Below, piece after piece: positions 1 through 9,800 of a stretch of DNA of 64,000 nt. Within the stretch, counting starts at the first letter, position 1; every line of letters starts with the position of its first letter. Source of the stretch: JBMYRH01 sp049602155 (GTDB lineage Bacteria; Myxococcota_A; UBA9042; PHBI01; JBMYRH01). The notes beneath the pieces were generated by a model. It did no database searches. It was not told the origin of the DNA and saw only the letters and a list, made by a program, of their open reading frames with translations. The stretch is from assembly GCA_049602155.1 (NCBI GenBank), contig JBMYRH010000007.1:186001-250000 (forward strand). Reading direction: 5' to 3'. The translations under genes and the position numbers were made by a program.

Positions 1-1412
1 CCGATGAGCTTCCAGTTCGCTGCGATGACATCTCGCACGTCAGACCACGCTTCGTCGGCGTCTGGGTCCGCGAGGAGGAACACACGGCCATTGGTCGAAG
101 GACCCACCAATGCATCTAGGATGGTGCCCTCAAGCTTACCCACAGCCGTCCCACGCACCTCATACATCACATCGGTGATCGAGCTGATGTCGCCCTGACC
201 GACCACGAAGAACCGCTCATACCGCCACTGGCTCAGCCCCTGGCAGGCTGCTGCCTCCTCGCCCTCAGCGTCCGTCGCGCAGTTATGCGACGCGGTGGTG
301 AACGCCGTCGTCGAGGAGGTGATGATCGGCACGAGCACTCGAGGATCAGCCTCACCCGGGGCATTCGCGGAGAAGTAACCGTAGGAGACAGCCCCACCCG
401 CAGCGGCCATGAAGTCAAAGGTCAACGGAGACGTGAAGGGGTCAGCCCCCTCGAAGAGGCCGTCGAAGATCGGCCGATCCTCATCAAAGCCCATCCCGGG
501 TGCGAATAGGTCGTTTTGCGCCCCAAAGAAGACGAAGTCTCCTCCCACCATACCTGGCAGCAAGCTCTCTCCATCACCCAAGGTCCCGAAGAAGATGGAG
601 GTCGTGTCCTGGAAATTCTCCATCGTGACGACGTCATCCAGCGCGCACTCACAGGGCACCAGGGGGCAGCCTGTCGTGGCGTCATAACGCAGCCCCATAG
701 GGCAAGACTCGGCACAGCTCAGGTCGGCATCTTCACCCGAGCAGAGCGGCAGCCCAAACGGGCCTTTGCAGTCCTTGGGGCAACTCTCCTCTGTCTCCTC
801 TGACTCCGACTCGCATACACCGTTGCCACACTGACCGGGCGCAACGGCCACCCGGACGACCTCAGTGACAATGCGGACGTAGGGGACCCCAGGGGAGAGG
901 ATGTAATCCGTCTGCATCCGAATGTTGAGCTTGAGATCCCCCAAGAATGCCTTGAGGAGCGGCTCTTGAAAGACATTCAACGCGTCCAGGATGAACGCGC
1001 CCTCTCCGGAGACTCGCACGATGGCATCACCGCCATCCTGACCGTCTGCGACGATGAGGATGTCGTCCTTCTCGGGGCGGGGCGCAAGGAGGTTCGCGAA
1101 CGGGAACATCTCTGCGAACTGATCATGCCCCGAGCCGTTACGGTACTGGGCGTCTTTACGCTGGAGATCGGCGTCAACCAACGTACCACCGTAGACGCCA
1201 GGCCCCGGTGACGAGGCGACATCTAAGATCGCCACCCGGATGACGTCGTTCTCGAGGATAAAGTCCCCGACCCGCGCCATCGCGACATCTCCGCCGATCA
1301 GCTGACTTTGAGACTCCGCACGGTAGGCCCTCGAGCTGGGGGTATTCTCCACACACCCGCTCATCAGAATGCCCGTGCACAGCGCGAGCAGCAGCCCGCT
1401 ACGATGGGACAT
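1..1412 (-). CDS. Lipoprotein of unknown function, 3' end beyond window
   Basis: The frame is open from the ATG at 1412 to the left edge (about 470 codons) with no stop in the window, so the C-terminus is missing. Residues 1-20 form a lipoprotein signal ending in LMSGC, with Cys20 as the lipidated residue. The next part contains segments such as GGDVAMARVGDFILENDVIR and YGGTLVDADLQ, then a Cys-rich stretch near residues 185-250 beginning CGNGVCESESEE. This layout recalls large surface proteins of Myxococcota/Bradymonadota that carry a beta-rich N-terminal domain before a C-terminal hydrolase. The part that would show this lies outside the window, so I assign no function. It lies 8 nt downstream of the porin stop on the same strand, so the two are probably co-transcribed. 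Confidence 0.8.
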   Translation of the reverse strand, partial: MSHRSGLLLALCTGILMSGCVENTPSSRAYRAESQSQLIGGDVAMARVGDFILENDVIRVAILDVASSPGPGVYGGTLVDADLQRKDAQYRNGSGHDQFAEMFPFANLLAPRPEKDDILIVADGQDGGDAIVRVSGEGAFILDALNVFQEPLLKAFLGDLKLNIRMQTDYILSPGVPYVRIVTEVVRVAVAPGQCGNGVCESESEETEESCPKDCKGPFGLPLCSGEDADLSCAESCPMGLRYDATTGCPLVPCECALDDVVTMENFQDTTSIFFGTLGDGESLLPGMVGGDFVFFGAQNDLFAPGMGFDEDRPIFDGLFEGADPFTSPLTFDFMAAAGGAVSYGYFSANAPGEADPRVLVPIITSSTTAFTTASHNCATDAEGEEAAACQGLSQWRYERFFVVGQGDISSITDVMYEVRGTAVGKLEGTILDALVGPSTNGRVFLLADPDADEAWSDVRDVIAANWKLI

Positions 1413-1420
1413 GGGCCGGC

Positions 1421-2746
1421 TCACAGGGCGAAGTGCGCTGAGAGCAAGAGGGCGTCGTTATCCAACGAGGCGCCGTAGAGCTCCTCGCGATGTGTGTAGT
1501 CAATCGACACCTTGAAGTGATGTCGGTGCCAGTAGTACTGCAGCCCACCAGTGACCACGAGTTGGTCACCGTTGTTGTCCACGTTGGCGTCGTCGTCGAA
1601 CATCTCGCCACGCAGTGAAATACCGAGTTGCCCGGGCAAGATCATGTAGCCCATCCCGACGATGAGCCCTGAGCGGTCCACCTGGGTCGGGATGGTCTGA
1701 GGTGTGGTGGGATCCTCGACCGGCTCTGAAGTGTCCGAGATATACTCACTGATGAGGTGAAAGCCGTAGGCCTTGAGCATCATGTCAGCGCTCCACGCGG
1801 TCGCCCGAGTTGTAGAGCCCTCGTTGTGCAAGACCGATGTCCCGACCGCGAGGCGAAAGCCGCCCCCATCGAGGTCAGCGATGTCGTCACCGATCCCCCC
1901 AAAGGGCTCAAGGCTGAGCCGCCCAGCGAAGGAGATCTTGTTGAAGCGGTTGCCCTCAAAGACAGCGTTCTCGACGTAGCCCTCATGGAAGTTCGTGTGG
2001 CGATCCAGGCCGTTGTAAACGCCTACCGCGTAGCTCGCGAGGCCGTTACCAATCGAGCCGTGGAGGGTGACGCCCATCTGCCGATAAGGCGACATCGCAT
2101 TCACGCTCAAGGGACGCTCAAGCAAGCTCCCGTGGTCCGAGCCGATCGTGGCGTACCGAGAGAACGGCACCTTGTGGGCCCCCACCGTGATCCCGAGGAC
2201 CTCGAAGGGGCGATATGAGAGCCAGGCATCCAGGGGACGCACCTTCAAGTCGGCCGTCTCCATGGAGATCATGAACTCCAAGCTGCCGAAGGCCCAGCCA
2301 TGAAGGCCGAACCGTCCGTAGCGCAACCGAAACCCCGGCTGCTCCGCGACGTCACCGCTCTGAAGCAGGTTGTCCGTGCCGGTGTACACAGCGGCGTGCG
2401 CCGAAATCAGACCGTAGAGCGCCACCTGAGCCATACCGCCATCAAAGACAACCAAGTCTCCCCGGGCTGCATCATTGGCCGCCGAGTCATCGGGCTCCAT
2501 GGGTTCAAATGCCGGTGCAGTCGGCGCTGGGGGCTCCTCTTTTGGAGCCTCAACCACCGGCTCCGGGGCCGCCTCAACCACAGGCTCGGCGACGACCTCA
2601 GCGGCCTCCGTGCCAATGTCATCGCTGGCCTCTGCAGGCTCTGTGGACTCGTCTGCTGACTGAGCCCAAGCGGCTGGCGCGCTCACGAGAGCAATAATTA
2701 GAAGCGTCGAGGCGAGCTGCCCAAGCAGCCGAAGTGTCCTGATCAC
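1421..2746 (-). CDS. Outer-membrane porin, phosphate-selective porin O/P-like
   Basis: 441 residues with a GTG start preceded by GGAGG. Residues 1-28 are a Sec signal peptide ending AWA, followed by an acidic Pro/Glu/Ala linker (about 30-85) and then an alternating beta-strand region to the C-terminus. The barrel part has features of the OprO/OprP family, including LRYGRFGLHGWAFGSLEF and a C-terminal stretch with ISLRGEMFDDDANVDNNG and GGLQYYWHRHHFKV. The final residues are AHFAL rather than the classical terminal Phe. It would act in the outer membrane as an anion or other solute channel; the substrate cannot be read from sequence. It is the gene before the edge lipoprotein and lies 75 nt after the amidotransferase gene on the same strand. 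Confidence 0.75.
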   Translation of the reverse strand: MIRTLRLLGQLASTLLIIALVSAPAAWAQSADESTEPAEASDDIGTEAAEVVAEPVVEAAPEPVVEAPKEEPPAPTAPAFEPMEPDDSAANDAARGDLVVFDGGMAQVALYGLISAHAAVYTGTDNLLQSGDVAEQPGFRLRYGRFGLHGWAFGSLEFMISMETADLKVRPLDAWLSYRPFEVLGITVGAHKVPFSRYATIGSDHGSLLERPLSVNAMSPYRQMGVTLHGSIGNGLASYAVGVYNGLDRHTNFHEGYVENAVFEGNRFNKISFAGRLSLEPFGGIGDDIADLDGGGFRLAVGTSVLHNEGSTTRATAWSADMMLKAYGFHLISEYISDTSEPVEDPTTPQTIPTQVDRSGLIVGMGYMILPGQLGISLRGEMFDDDANVDNNGDQLVVTGGLQYYWHRHHFKVSIDYTHREELYGASLDNDALLLSAHFAL

Positions 2747-2821
2747 GCTGTGTCCCTCCGAAACGGTCGTGGGCAGAATCTACCCCGTCTGGCTTCCCCT
2801 GGGAAGGGTGCAGGGCAGCCT

Positions 2822-3658
2822 TTACGCTGCTTCCCCGCCTCGACGACACAGCCTCATTCGCCAATCCACTCCAACGACCTCGTTGGGGATCATCGCGTGC
2901 CAGATATTATCGTCGCTAACCGGTTCACTGCTCATGATCAAGTGATTGACGAAGCCCGTCTGTGTCGGCGCCTCGCACACGTCCGCATAATGAGGACACT
3001 GTTCGCGATCGGGGCAGCGCGTCTTGTAGGTGGTCCAGAAGAGATCTTTACCGCCGTGAATCGCCGCCATCGTGACGCCGTTCGTCGCCATCAGCGTCAA
3101 CAGCGCCTTGGACTCGAGTGCGTCATGGTCACAGACCTCGCGCACGGCCTCTACCGTCTCCAAGAGGACTTCGGAGACCGCCTCGACCCCGAAATTGCTC
3201 GACAACCGGCCGTGTCGCTCCAGCTTCGTGAGGAAGAGGTAAAAGATACGCTCACTGTCAGTGTCCCCGAGGATAAAGCGTCGCAATCGCGGTGAAATCT
3301 CGGCCTCTAGGGCCTCACGGCGCTCGGCGAAGTTCCGAATATCGCCGTTGTGCGCAAACACCCATCGTCCGTATTGAAACGGATGGCAATTCAAGACGGT
3401 CTGTTCGCCCTGGGTCGCCTTGCGGATGTGGGCCAGGACGGTCTGGGACGACACCACACCGCTGACTCGCTTGAACAACGTGTCGTGGAGCGCCGTCGAC
3501 GCGCTGCGCGTCACGTGTGGTGCGTCGTCGATGTAGTACGCCACACCCCACCCATCAGGATGACGCGCGCTCTGCGCAGCGAGGGCGTTGTCCGCGTTCA
3601 CCAATGAGCGGTGAACTTGGCTATCGATGACGCTGCGGAAGCCGTAGAGTCGGCACAT
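2822..3658 (-). CDS. Class II glutamine amidotransferase (YafJ/GATase_4 type)
   Basis: 278 residues starting ATG-TGC, so Cys2 becomes the N-terminal nucleophile after Met removal, as in Ntn-type glutamine amidotransferases. Visible family motifs are the N-terminal MCRLYGFRS, RHPDGWGVAYY (about residues 33-43), AHIRKAT (about 96-102) and a glutamine-pocket segment ending FAHNGDI (about 122-128). The domain fills the whole protein, as in YafJ and EgtC-like proteins, with no fused synthase domain, so it presumably hydrolyses an amide on its own or with an unlinked partner. The substrate is unknown. It lies between the acyl-CoA dehydrogenase (44-nt gap) and the porin (75-nt gap), all on the minus strand; no ergothioneine genes are visible nearby. 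Confidence 0.88.
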   Translation of the reverse strand: MCRLYGFRSVIDSQVHRSLVNADNALAAQSARHPDGWGVAYYIDDAPHVTRSASTALHDTLFKRVSGVVSSQTVLAHIRKATQGEQTVLNCHPFQYGRWVFAHNGDIRNFAERREALEAEISPRLRRFILGDTDSERIFYLFLTKLERHGRLSSNFGVEAVSEVLLETVEAVREVCDHDALESKALLTLMATNGVTMAAIHGGKDLFWTTYKTRCPDREQCPHYADVCEAPTQTGFVNHLIMSSEPVSDDNIWHAMIPNEVVGVDWRMRLCRRGGEAA

Positions 3659-3702
3659 TGTGTAAGCCTGTGGTCTGTGGGGCGGTGTGCCCCGCTCATC
3701 AG

Positions 3703-5544
3703 CTATAACACAACGGTCAGCGCGCTTCGGTCCTCGCTGCCGATGGAGGCCTTTCGCGCTTGAACCCGCGGCAAGATCTGGTGAATGAAGAAGTGCGCTG
3801 AGGCGATCTTCCCGTGAAGGAATCGCGCCTCATCGTCGTCCTCGAGCACTTTGCCGAAGTCCTCGTCATGATCGTCCACGTCTCGGGCTCGCAAGCGGGC
3901 CTCATAGAGCGTCCGTGCACGCTCACCGTGACGAAGCAGGAGCCAGCCGATCACCAGGTCACCGAACATCTGCAAGAACGGGGTCGCGTGCAGGGCTGAG
4001 TAGGCGATGTCGCCCTTCATGCCTCGCTTCGCGAACTCCATCGCGGTCCCAGCCACCGCATCTCGCGCTTTCGCCAGGGCCTGAACCTCGGTGTAGAAGA
4101 AGTGCTCTTCATTGGCGCCGGCGATGTAACGGTTAATCTCGTTAAGCATCGTCATCAGCATGATGCCGCCGCCCTTCGCCATCTTACGGCCGAGCAAGTC
4201 GAGTGCCTGCACGCCGTTGGTGCCCTCATAGATGCTGGCGATCTTGGCGTCACGCAGGATCTGCTCCATGCCGTACTCACGGATGTAGCCGTATCCACCG
4301 AACACTTGAATCCCGAGCTCAGCGACCTTAAAGGCCTCATCGGAGCACCAGGCTTTGACGAGCGGGGTCAGGATCTCAAGCTGATGCATCCATCGCTTGG
4401 ACTCCTTGGGGTCCTCACAAATATGACGCTGGTCGTCACAGTAGGCGGCGTAAATGCAGATCGCTCGAGAGCCCTCCGCCATCGCCTTCATGTACATCAA
4501 GTTCCGGCGCACGTCCGGGTGCTCAATGATCGCGACGCGGGCCGCGTCACGCTTGCGGATGTCCTCGATGCGGACGCCCTGGATACGCTCTTTCGCGTAG
4601 CTGACAGCCTTCAGGTAGGCGCTACTCGCGAGCCCGACCGCCTGAACGCCGACAGCGATGCGTGCCTCGTTCATCATGATGAACATGCACTTGAGGCCCT
4701 TCGCGCGCTCACCGATGAGCCAGCCTTCGCAGTCATTATCGTCGCCAAAGGAGAGCGAACACGTCGGCGAGCAGTGGATCCCGAGCTTCTCTTCAATCCC
4801 GACCGTGGTGACGTCATTGAACGTCAAACCACCGGCGTCGTCCTCGCGCATCCGAGGCACGACGAAGAGGCTCACGCCCTCATCATCACCGACCCTCGCG
4901 AGCACCATGTGGACGATGTTGTCCGTCAAGTCGTGGTCGCCCGCCGAGATGAAGATCTTCTGCCCCTTGATGCGGTAAAACCCTTCCCGATCTTCGATTG
5001 GCGTCGCCACCGACCGCAGATCGGGCACCGCGGTGCCCGCGTTGGGCTCGGTCAGGCACATCGTTCCAGACCACTCACCGGTCATCATCTTCTCAAGGTA
5101 TTTGGCCTTCTGATCACTCGTCCCAAAGGCCACGAGGATGTCGAGCGCCGCAGCGGTCAGGCCGGGCATGAACAAGAACGAGGTGTTGGCCGAGATGAAC
5201 ATCTCTTGAGAGCCTGCGTACACCGAGCGGGGAAGCCCCTGCCCCCCAAGCTCCATCGGCACGGTGCCGCCGTTCCAACCCGACGCGCAGTACGTGTCGT
5301 AGGCTGCCTTCCAGCCCTCTGGCAGCTTCACGCGCCCATCCTCGAACTTGAGCCCGATCTGGTCACCAGATGCGTTTAAGGGCGCCAAGAGGTTCGTCGC
5401 TTGATCGAGGCTCACGAGCAAGATGTCGTTAAACGTCTCCTCGTCGTAATCCGAGAACGCGCCACTCTCCGTCAACGTCTTCACGTCGAGGAAGTCGAAG
5501 AGGTTGAACTTAATGTCTCTGAGGTTCGCCTCGAACTCTGCCAC
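3703..5544 (-). CDS. Acyl-CoA dehydrogenase, long FadE-like form with C-terminal extension
   Basis: 613 residues; GTG start with AGGGGG upstream. It should catalyse FAD-dependent alpha,beta-desaturation of an acyl-CoA in the cytosol. Recognisable parts are the middle-domain signature CLTEPNAGTAVPDL, the beta-barrel motifs around IKGQKIFISAGDHD and EKLGIHCSPTCSLSF, and the C-terminal catalytic-base motif IYEGTNGVQALDLLGRK, where Glu is the presumptive base. About 150 residues follow that motif, matching the acetyl-CoA dehydrogenase C-terminal-like extension of 590-620-residue FadE proteins rather than the classic 380-residue form. Chain-length preference cannot be read. No electron-transfer flavoprotein or thiolase gene lies next to it; the neighbours are the amidotransferase and, upstream, an unknown operon. 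Confidence 0.93.
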   Translation of the reverse strand: MAEFEANLRDIKFNLFDFLDVKTLTESGAFSDYDEETFNDILLVSLDQATNLLAPLNASGDQIGLKFEDGRVKLPEGWKAAYDTYCASGWNGGTVPMELGGQGLPRSVYAGSQEMFISANTSFLFMPGLTAAALDILVAFGTSDQKAKYLEKMMTGEWSGTMCLTEPNAGTAVPDLRSVATPIEDREGFYRIKGQKIFISAGDHDLTDNIVHMVLARVGDDEGVSLFVVPRMREDDAGGLTFNDVTTVGIEEKLGIHCSPTCSLSFGDDNDCEGWLIGERAKGLKCMFIMMNEARIAVGVQAVGLASSAYLKAVSYAKERIQGVRIEDIRKRDAARVAIIEHPDVRRNLMYMKAMAEGSRAICIYAAYCDDQRHICEDPKESKRWMHQLEILTPLVKAWCSDEAFKVAELGIQVFGGYGYIREYGMEQILRDAKIASIYEGTNGVQALDLLGRKMAKGGGIMLMTMLNEINRYIAGANEEHFFYTEVQALAKARDAVAGTAMEFAKRGMKGDIAYSALHATPFLQMFGDLVIGWLLLRHGERARTLYEARLRARDVDDHDEDFGKVLEDDDEARFLHGKIASAHFFIHQILPRVQARKASIGSEDRSALTVVL

Positions 5545-5619
5545 GGTGCCCCCTATCGGCTGCGATTCGCTCCTATCCTAAGCATAGGGGCACCTCCTGA
5601 GCAATGACGACGCACCGCG

Positions 5620-5907
5620 TCATGACGATGGGGCCTGCTTTAAGATCTCGAACCCGCCCTTCAGACACGGCCTCTGACTGGTGGATTGAATCGCCCCCCC
5701 CAGCTCAGCCCCTCGTGACTCACACCAAGCGACCATGGTGTCGACTGCAGAGGTGCTGCCCTCGAACCAGGCCTCAATTCCGTCCGCGCTTAGAGCCACC
5801 CAACCTTCCACACCCTCGGTGAGGGCGATCTCCTTCAGCCAAAGGCTGATGCGTTCAGGCTCCTGGAGCGCTGACAGGACGACATGCCTAGCCACCACGC
5901 GCAGCAT
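5620..5907 (-). CDS. Degenerate acylphosphatase-like small protein
   Basis: 95 residues. I chose the ATG at 5907 because AGGAGGTGAG lies directly upstream; an in-frame ATG at 5949 would add 14 residues and overlap the preceding stop. The size and the core pattern EGWVALSADGIEAWFEGSTS, a following helix, and a C-terminal GGFEIL agree with the acylphosphatase fold. The catalytic loop normally written GxVQGVGFR is replaced by RHVVLSALQEPERIS, and the catalytic Asn that follows GWV is replaced by Ala-Leu, so acyl-phosphate hydrolysis is unlikely. It follows the unknown 270-residue protein by 38 nt and is probably co-transcribed with it. A binding or structural role is inferred. A coincidental ferredoxin-like fold is the alternative. 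Confidence 0.6.
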   Translation of the reverse strand: MLRVVARHVVLSALQEPERISLWLKEIALTEGVEGWVALSADGIEAWFEGSTSAVDTMVAWCESRGAELGGAIQSTSQRPCLKGGFEILKQAPSS

Positions 5908-5945
5908 CTCACCTCCTGTCCGAGGGAGACGTCTCCGTGAGTCGC

Positions 5946-6758
5946 TCATGCGGGGGTCGAAGTTCCTAGCTCTTGCTCGATGAGCTCGGTTAAACGGCCC
6001 GCGGGGACAAAGGTGCGCTTCTCAAGAAGCTCCAGCTCACGTACCTGACCCAAGAGCTGCTTATCCGGGAACACGTTCAAGAAGAGGCTCGAGTCCTCTC
6101 CCCCCGAGATACCGTCAATGCGGAATTTCACGCGCTCATCGTTGCGGTTCACCAGGCGAACCCGTCGCACACTGAACACGGACATCGTCGTTGGGCTCGC
6201 AGCCATCGTCGAGATGACGTCTTGACCACCACTGACCGCACCAGTCGGTCGGCGAGAGATGCGCCCTGGGTTGGTCGTCGGTCGGCGCCCTAGGCGCGCA
6301 GCCGGGCTTGGCCGTGGCTTCTGGCCAGCCTCGTTAGGAGCGGGGCCTGTGGTGGCCTTCTTAGGGGGAGCTGTCGTCTTCTTGGGCGGGCTCGTCGTCT
6401 TCCGCGGACTCCCATCGCTCGATTGAGGTGGTCGAGATGCCTTCTTCACCTGCATCTCAACCACATTGAGCAGGGCGCCGGGGCACCCCAACTTCGCGAG
6501 ATCTTGAATCGAAGCTTCACCACCAAAGGTGACGTTCTGCTCCACGGCTTGAAGGATCAGTCGTAGGACAGGGGCCAGCTCGGTAGAAGATAAACCGGTA
6601 TGACTACGCTCACCGTAGTCCGTCCTGCGTGCATATTCGACACATGCCGAACGCCACGGTCGTGACGTTGCAATAGCACGGACCACCTTCGTCAAGGTGT
6701 CCTTATCGACACCACGAAGATGCAACCGCTTTGAAGTGGGGGCATCAGCGGTAGCCAT
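5946..6758 (-). CDS. Unknown two-domain protein with Pro/Lys/Thr linker
   Basis: 270 residues, ATG start with GGGAGAATGA upstream. I do not recognise the family. No signal peptide or membrane segment is present, so it is probably cytosolic. Residues 1-108 form a helical N-terminal part with TKVVRAIATSRPWRSACVEY. Residues about 109-175 are a low-complexity linker with repeated PPKKTT-type units. Residues about 185-270 are a compact C-terminal part containing VFSVRRVRLVNRNDERVKFR and FPDKQLLGQVRELELLEKR. The linker resembles the flexible basic tethers of DNA-binding or scaffold proteins, but no catalytic motif is visible. It lies upstream of the acylphosphatase-like gene and 44 nt downstream of the giant lipoprotein gene on the same strand. 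Confidence 0.72.
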   Translation of the reverse strand: MATADAPTSKRLHLRGVDKDTLTKVVRAIATSRPWRSACVEYARRTDYGERSHTGLSSTELAPVLRLILQAVEQNVTFGGEASIQDLAKLGCPGALLNVVEMQVKKASRPPQSSDGSPRKTTSPPKKTTAPPKKATTGPAPNEAGQKPRPSPAARLGRRPTTNPGRISRRPTGAVSGGQDVISTMAASPTTMSVFSVRRVRLVNRNDERVKFRIDGISGGEDSSLFLNVFPDKQLLGQVRELELLEKRTFVPAGRLTELIEQELGTSTPA

Positions 6759-6772
6759 TCATTCTCCCTCAC

Positions 6773-6800
6773 CCACTAGTCAGTGGCAATGAGGCTCATT
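6773..6800. repeat. Two adjacent inverted repeats between giant gene and next gene
   Basis: CCACT-AGTC-AGTGG (6773-6786) is followed directly by AATGAG-G-CTCATT (6788-6800). They fill most of the 44-nt gap between the stop of the giant lipoprotein gene and the start of the downstream minus-strand gene. There is no T-run, so this is not a standard intrinsic terminator. It could be an attenuating structure or an operator. Seen in sequence; the function is a guess. Confidence 0.3.
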
Positions 6801-6802
6801 TG

Positions 6803-9800
6803 TCAATCGCACGGCCCTGTACTCTCGCCCGGAGTGCCCATATTTCCGAGCGCATAAGGAGCAGCCGCGCTTGCACACCAAGCCTCCACTACGTCATTGG
6901 AGAGGTGATCTAAGGAGCCTTCGAGGAGCTCAATCGAGCGCCCCGCGACCACGGGCCACGTGACATCGTAAGCGACGGCGTCGATGATCAAACCTGAAGG
7001 ATGCACAAGCCACACATCGTCGACGGTGTTGGACAACGTCATCCCCTCGTAGACCGCATCAGGGGTGAGCCCTCCACCCTGACTGAGGTCCGCGGAGCGC
7101 CCCAACACAAGCCGTTGACCGACATCGATCGGAAGTGGGCTTGGTAAGATAGCGACGTCGCCATCCTCGCTCTCTAAGCGCCAACCACCAATCTCCTGCG
7201 CGACGGGCCCTGGGTTGTAGAGCTCGATATATTCACCGGCGGCGTCTGACATGTTGATGGGGTCGGGCATGAGCTCGGCGATAATCACTGTGCCGACGAG
7301 CAGCTCGCATACATCATTGGGTGCCCCTGGTGTCCCAGCGTCTCCGTCACCGTATAGGCTCGTCGCCACGCACCAGGCCCCGGGGGCATCGTTGTCGCTG
7401 ATGTCGGTGTGCGTCGGCGACAGCGACATGCTGTGTCCGTCTAGCAACGGCCAACCATCCGCCTGATCGTACGCGACCGCGTCCACCACGCTGCCAGCGA
7501 CCTCGATGATGACCTCGTCAGCGACGGGGTCGAGGCTAAACACCGACCACTTCACGTCGACGTCAGCGCCACCGTTGATCTGTGTGTTCGTGACCGCTCC
7601 AAAGACCATCCTCTCTCCTGAAGGAAGGTTTGTGCCCGTTGGGATCGGCCAAAAGTCTCCGCCTAAATCCCGCAGGACCAGACCACCAAGCTCAAGCTCT
7701 GTCGGGCCGACATTAGCGACCTCGACCCACCCCCCACTGACCGCGCTGACCGCGAACATCGAGCGCGCCATAATCTCGGTGATGACCAGGGCTCCCTCAG
7801 GTGGGATGGCCAAGCACACGGAATTCGGGCTCCCTAAACTCTCAGCCTCTGGTGGGCTCTGACACCACGCATCCGGGGCATCATTGGCGTCCGCGGTCAG
7901 CGCCCCTGGCGCAAGCGCGATGCTCCCCTCGTTCGGCCAAGGGTAAGAGGCATCGAGCGCGACAGCGTCGACAATGAGGCCATGCGCCGCCTCCAGGCGA
8001 ATCAAGGCACTCTCCGACTCCAACACATAGGAGTCGAGCCCGGGAAGGTCTTGAGCCTCCACCACAAACTGGCCCCCTGAGGGCACAACAACGGGCTCCG
8101 TGATCAGCGCCCTCGCGGTCTCCGCGCCCGAAGCCCCGACGTGCACAGCCACGCCCAGTAGCGAGGCCTCGTCTCCGGTCAGGTTCGTGATCTCAAACGC
8201 CCAATCGACACCCGCGCGGACCTCCGAGATGACCAAGGTCCCGGCTGAGAGGTGGTCGGTCAAAGCGCAGCCCCCTGCATCTCCAGGAGACGCCGGCGCC
8301 ACACACCAAAGAGAGGCGGTGTCATTGTCATCTGGCGCCCATGCAGCGGGATCAAGGCTCGCCGCTTGAAAGGACAACCCCGGGAAGTCCGCGCCGATCG
8401 GGAGCGTATCCAAGACGCTGCCCCCCTCGCCCCTCAGCGTCAGCGTCGTCTCCGCGTCGGGCAACGCAAAGCCCTCGTAGACCGCGTCGGGCGCCTCACC
8501 GCCCAAGGAAGAGACCGGGAGGTTTGGCGCGGCCCACGCGAAGCCGCCTGACAGCACTACACCGCCCTGGAGCGTCGTCTCCTGACCATCACTCGCGGCC
8601 AATACCAAGCCCGTTAAGCCGATGGTGTGGGGCGCAAGGTTGTACACCTCGATGAACTCATAATCGGGCGCCGTGGGTGGACCACTCCGGCGCACCTCTG
8701 TGAACACAACCTCACCCACGTCAGGTGCAGGAGGCTGACATGCCGTGTCGGCCTCTCCTGGGCTCCCAAGGTCACCGTCACCGAAGGGCTGAGTAGCCGG
8801 GCACCAGGACGGGAGGAGATCGTTCGAGATGGCGTCCTCCGCCCCCTCTGCCAAGGTGAAGCTCGCCCCTTCGGGCACCGCCCACCCGGCCATCTGGTCC
8901 CAAGTGACCCGGTCGATGACGACGTCATCCCACGTCAACTGGAGCGTGTCCGCCAGGTTCTTCAGGCTCATCTGCGGGACCACGTAATCCAACATCACGC
9001 CTCCATTCTCGGCGACGTCACCATCACGACCGATCACGAACCGTTGACCAGGGAGGAGGATCAACGACGTCGCGCCGTCGAAGAAGAACACCTCGCTCGC
9101 CCCGTCTCCGAGCGACCAGCCCGCCAAATCGATCGGCCCCTCCGTCGTGTTCAGGAGTTCGACCCACTCACCGTGGAAGTCATCCACTGATGCCGGGTTG
9201 ATCATCAACTCTGTGAAGACCACGTCCCCGGTCTCAAAGGCCTCGACGAGGCAGGTAGCGCTGCACCCATCGCCGCTGGAAGCGTTCCCATCATCGCAGT
9301 CCTCATTCGCTTCGAGGATCTCATTGCCGCACACATACAGTGGCCCCACCGAGCAATCTGGATTGCATCCATCGCCGATGATCATGTTGCCGTCATCACA
9401 AGGCTCGTCGCCCTCGACCACACCGTTGCCGCACACCACACTACCCGGGCAATGATCGTTCGAGGCACCCGGTGTCCCCTGGTCGCCAGCCCCAAAGCTC
9501 GACTGACCGGTACACCAGAGCGCTCCGTCGTCATTCCACGCGTCGTCGATCGCGTCTGGATCAAGCGTCATGGTCGCGCCAATGGGGTCTGGAAAGGACT
9601 CACCTCCGTCGTACACCACCGCGTCGATCAACACGCCCTGCCACGTCAGCTGAACCGCATCAGCACCGTTTGAGAGGCTAAACGTGGCGTACGCGTAGTC
9701 GACCGGCACACCACCGTTGATGACGGGATCGGGGTGGATCCCGAGGACCAGATAGCCACCTGGCGCAACGATCAAGGGAGCCTTCGGGTTCACCTGATGC

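Noticed and set aside
4102..5379. 425-codon plus-strand open frame inside the acyl-CoA dehydrogenase gene
   Set aside because: The minus strand encodes a complete acyl-CoA dehydrogenase with all motifs. The plus frame has no recognisable domain.
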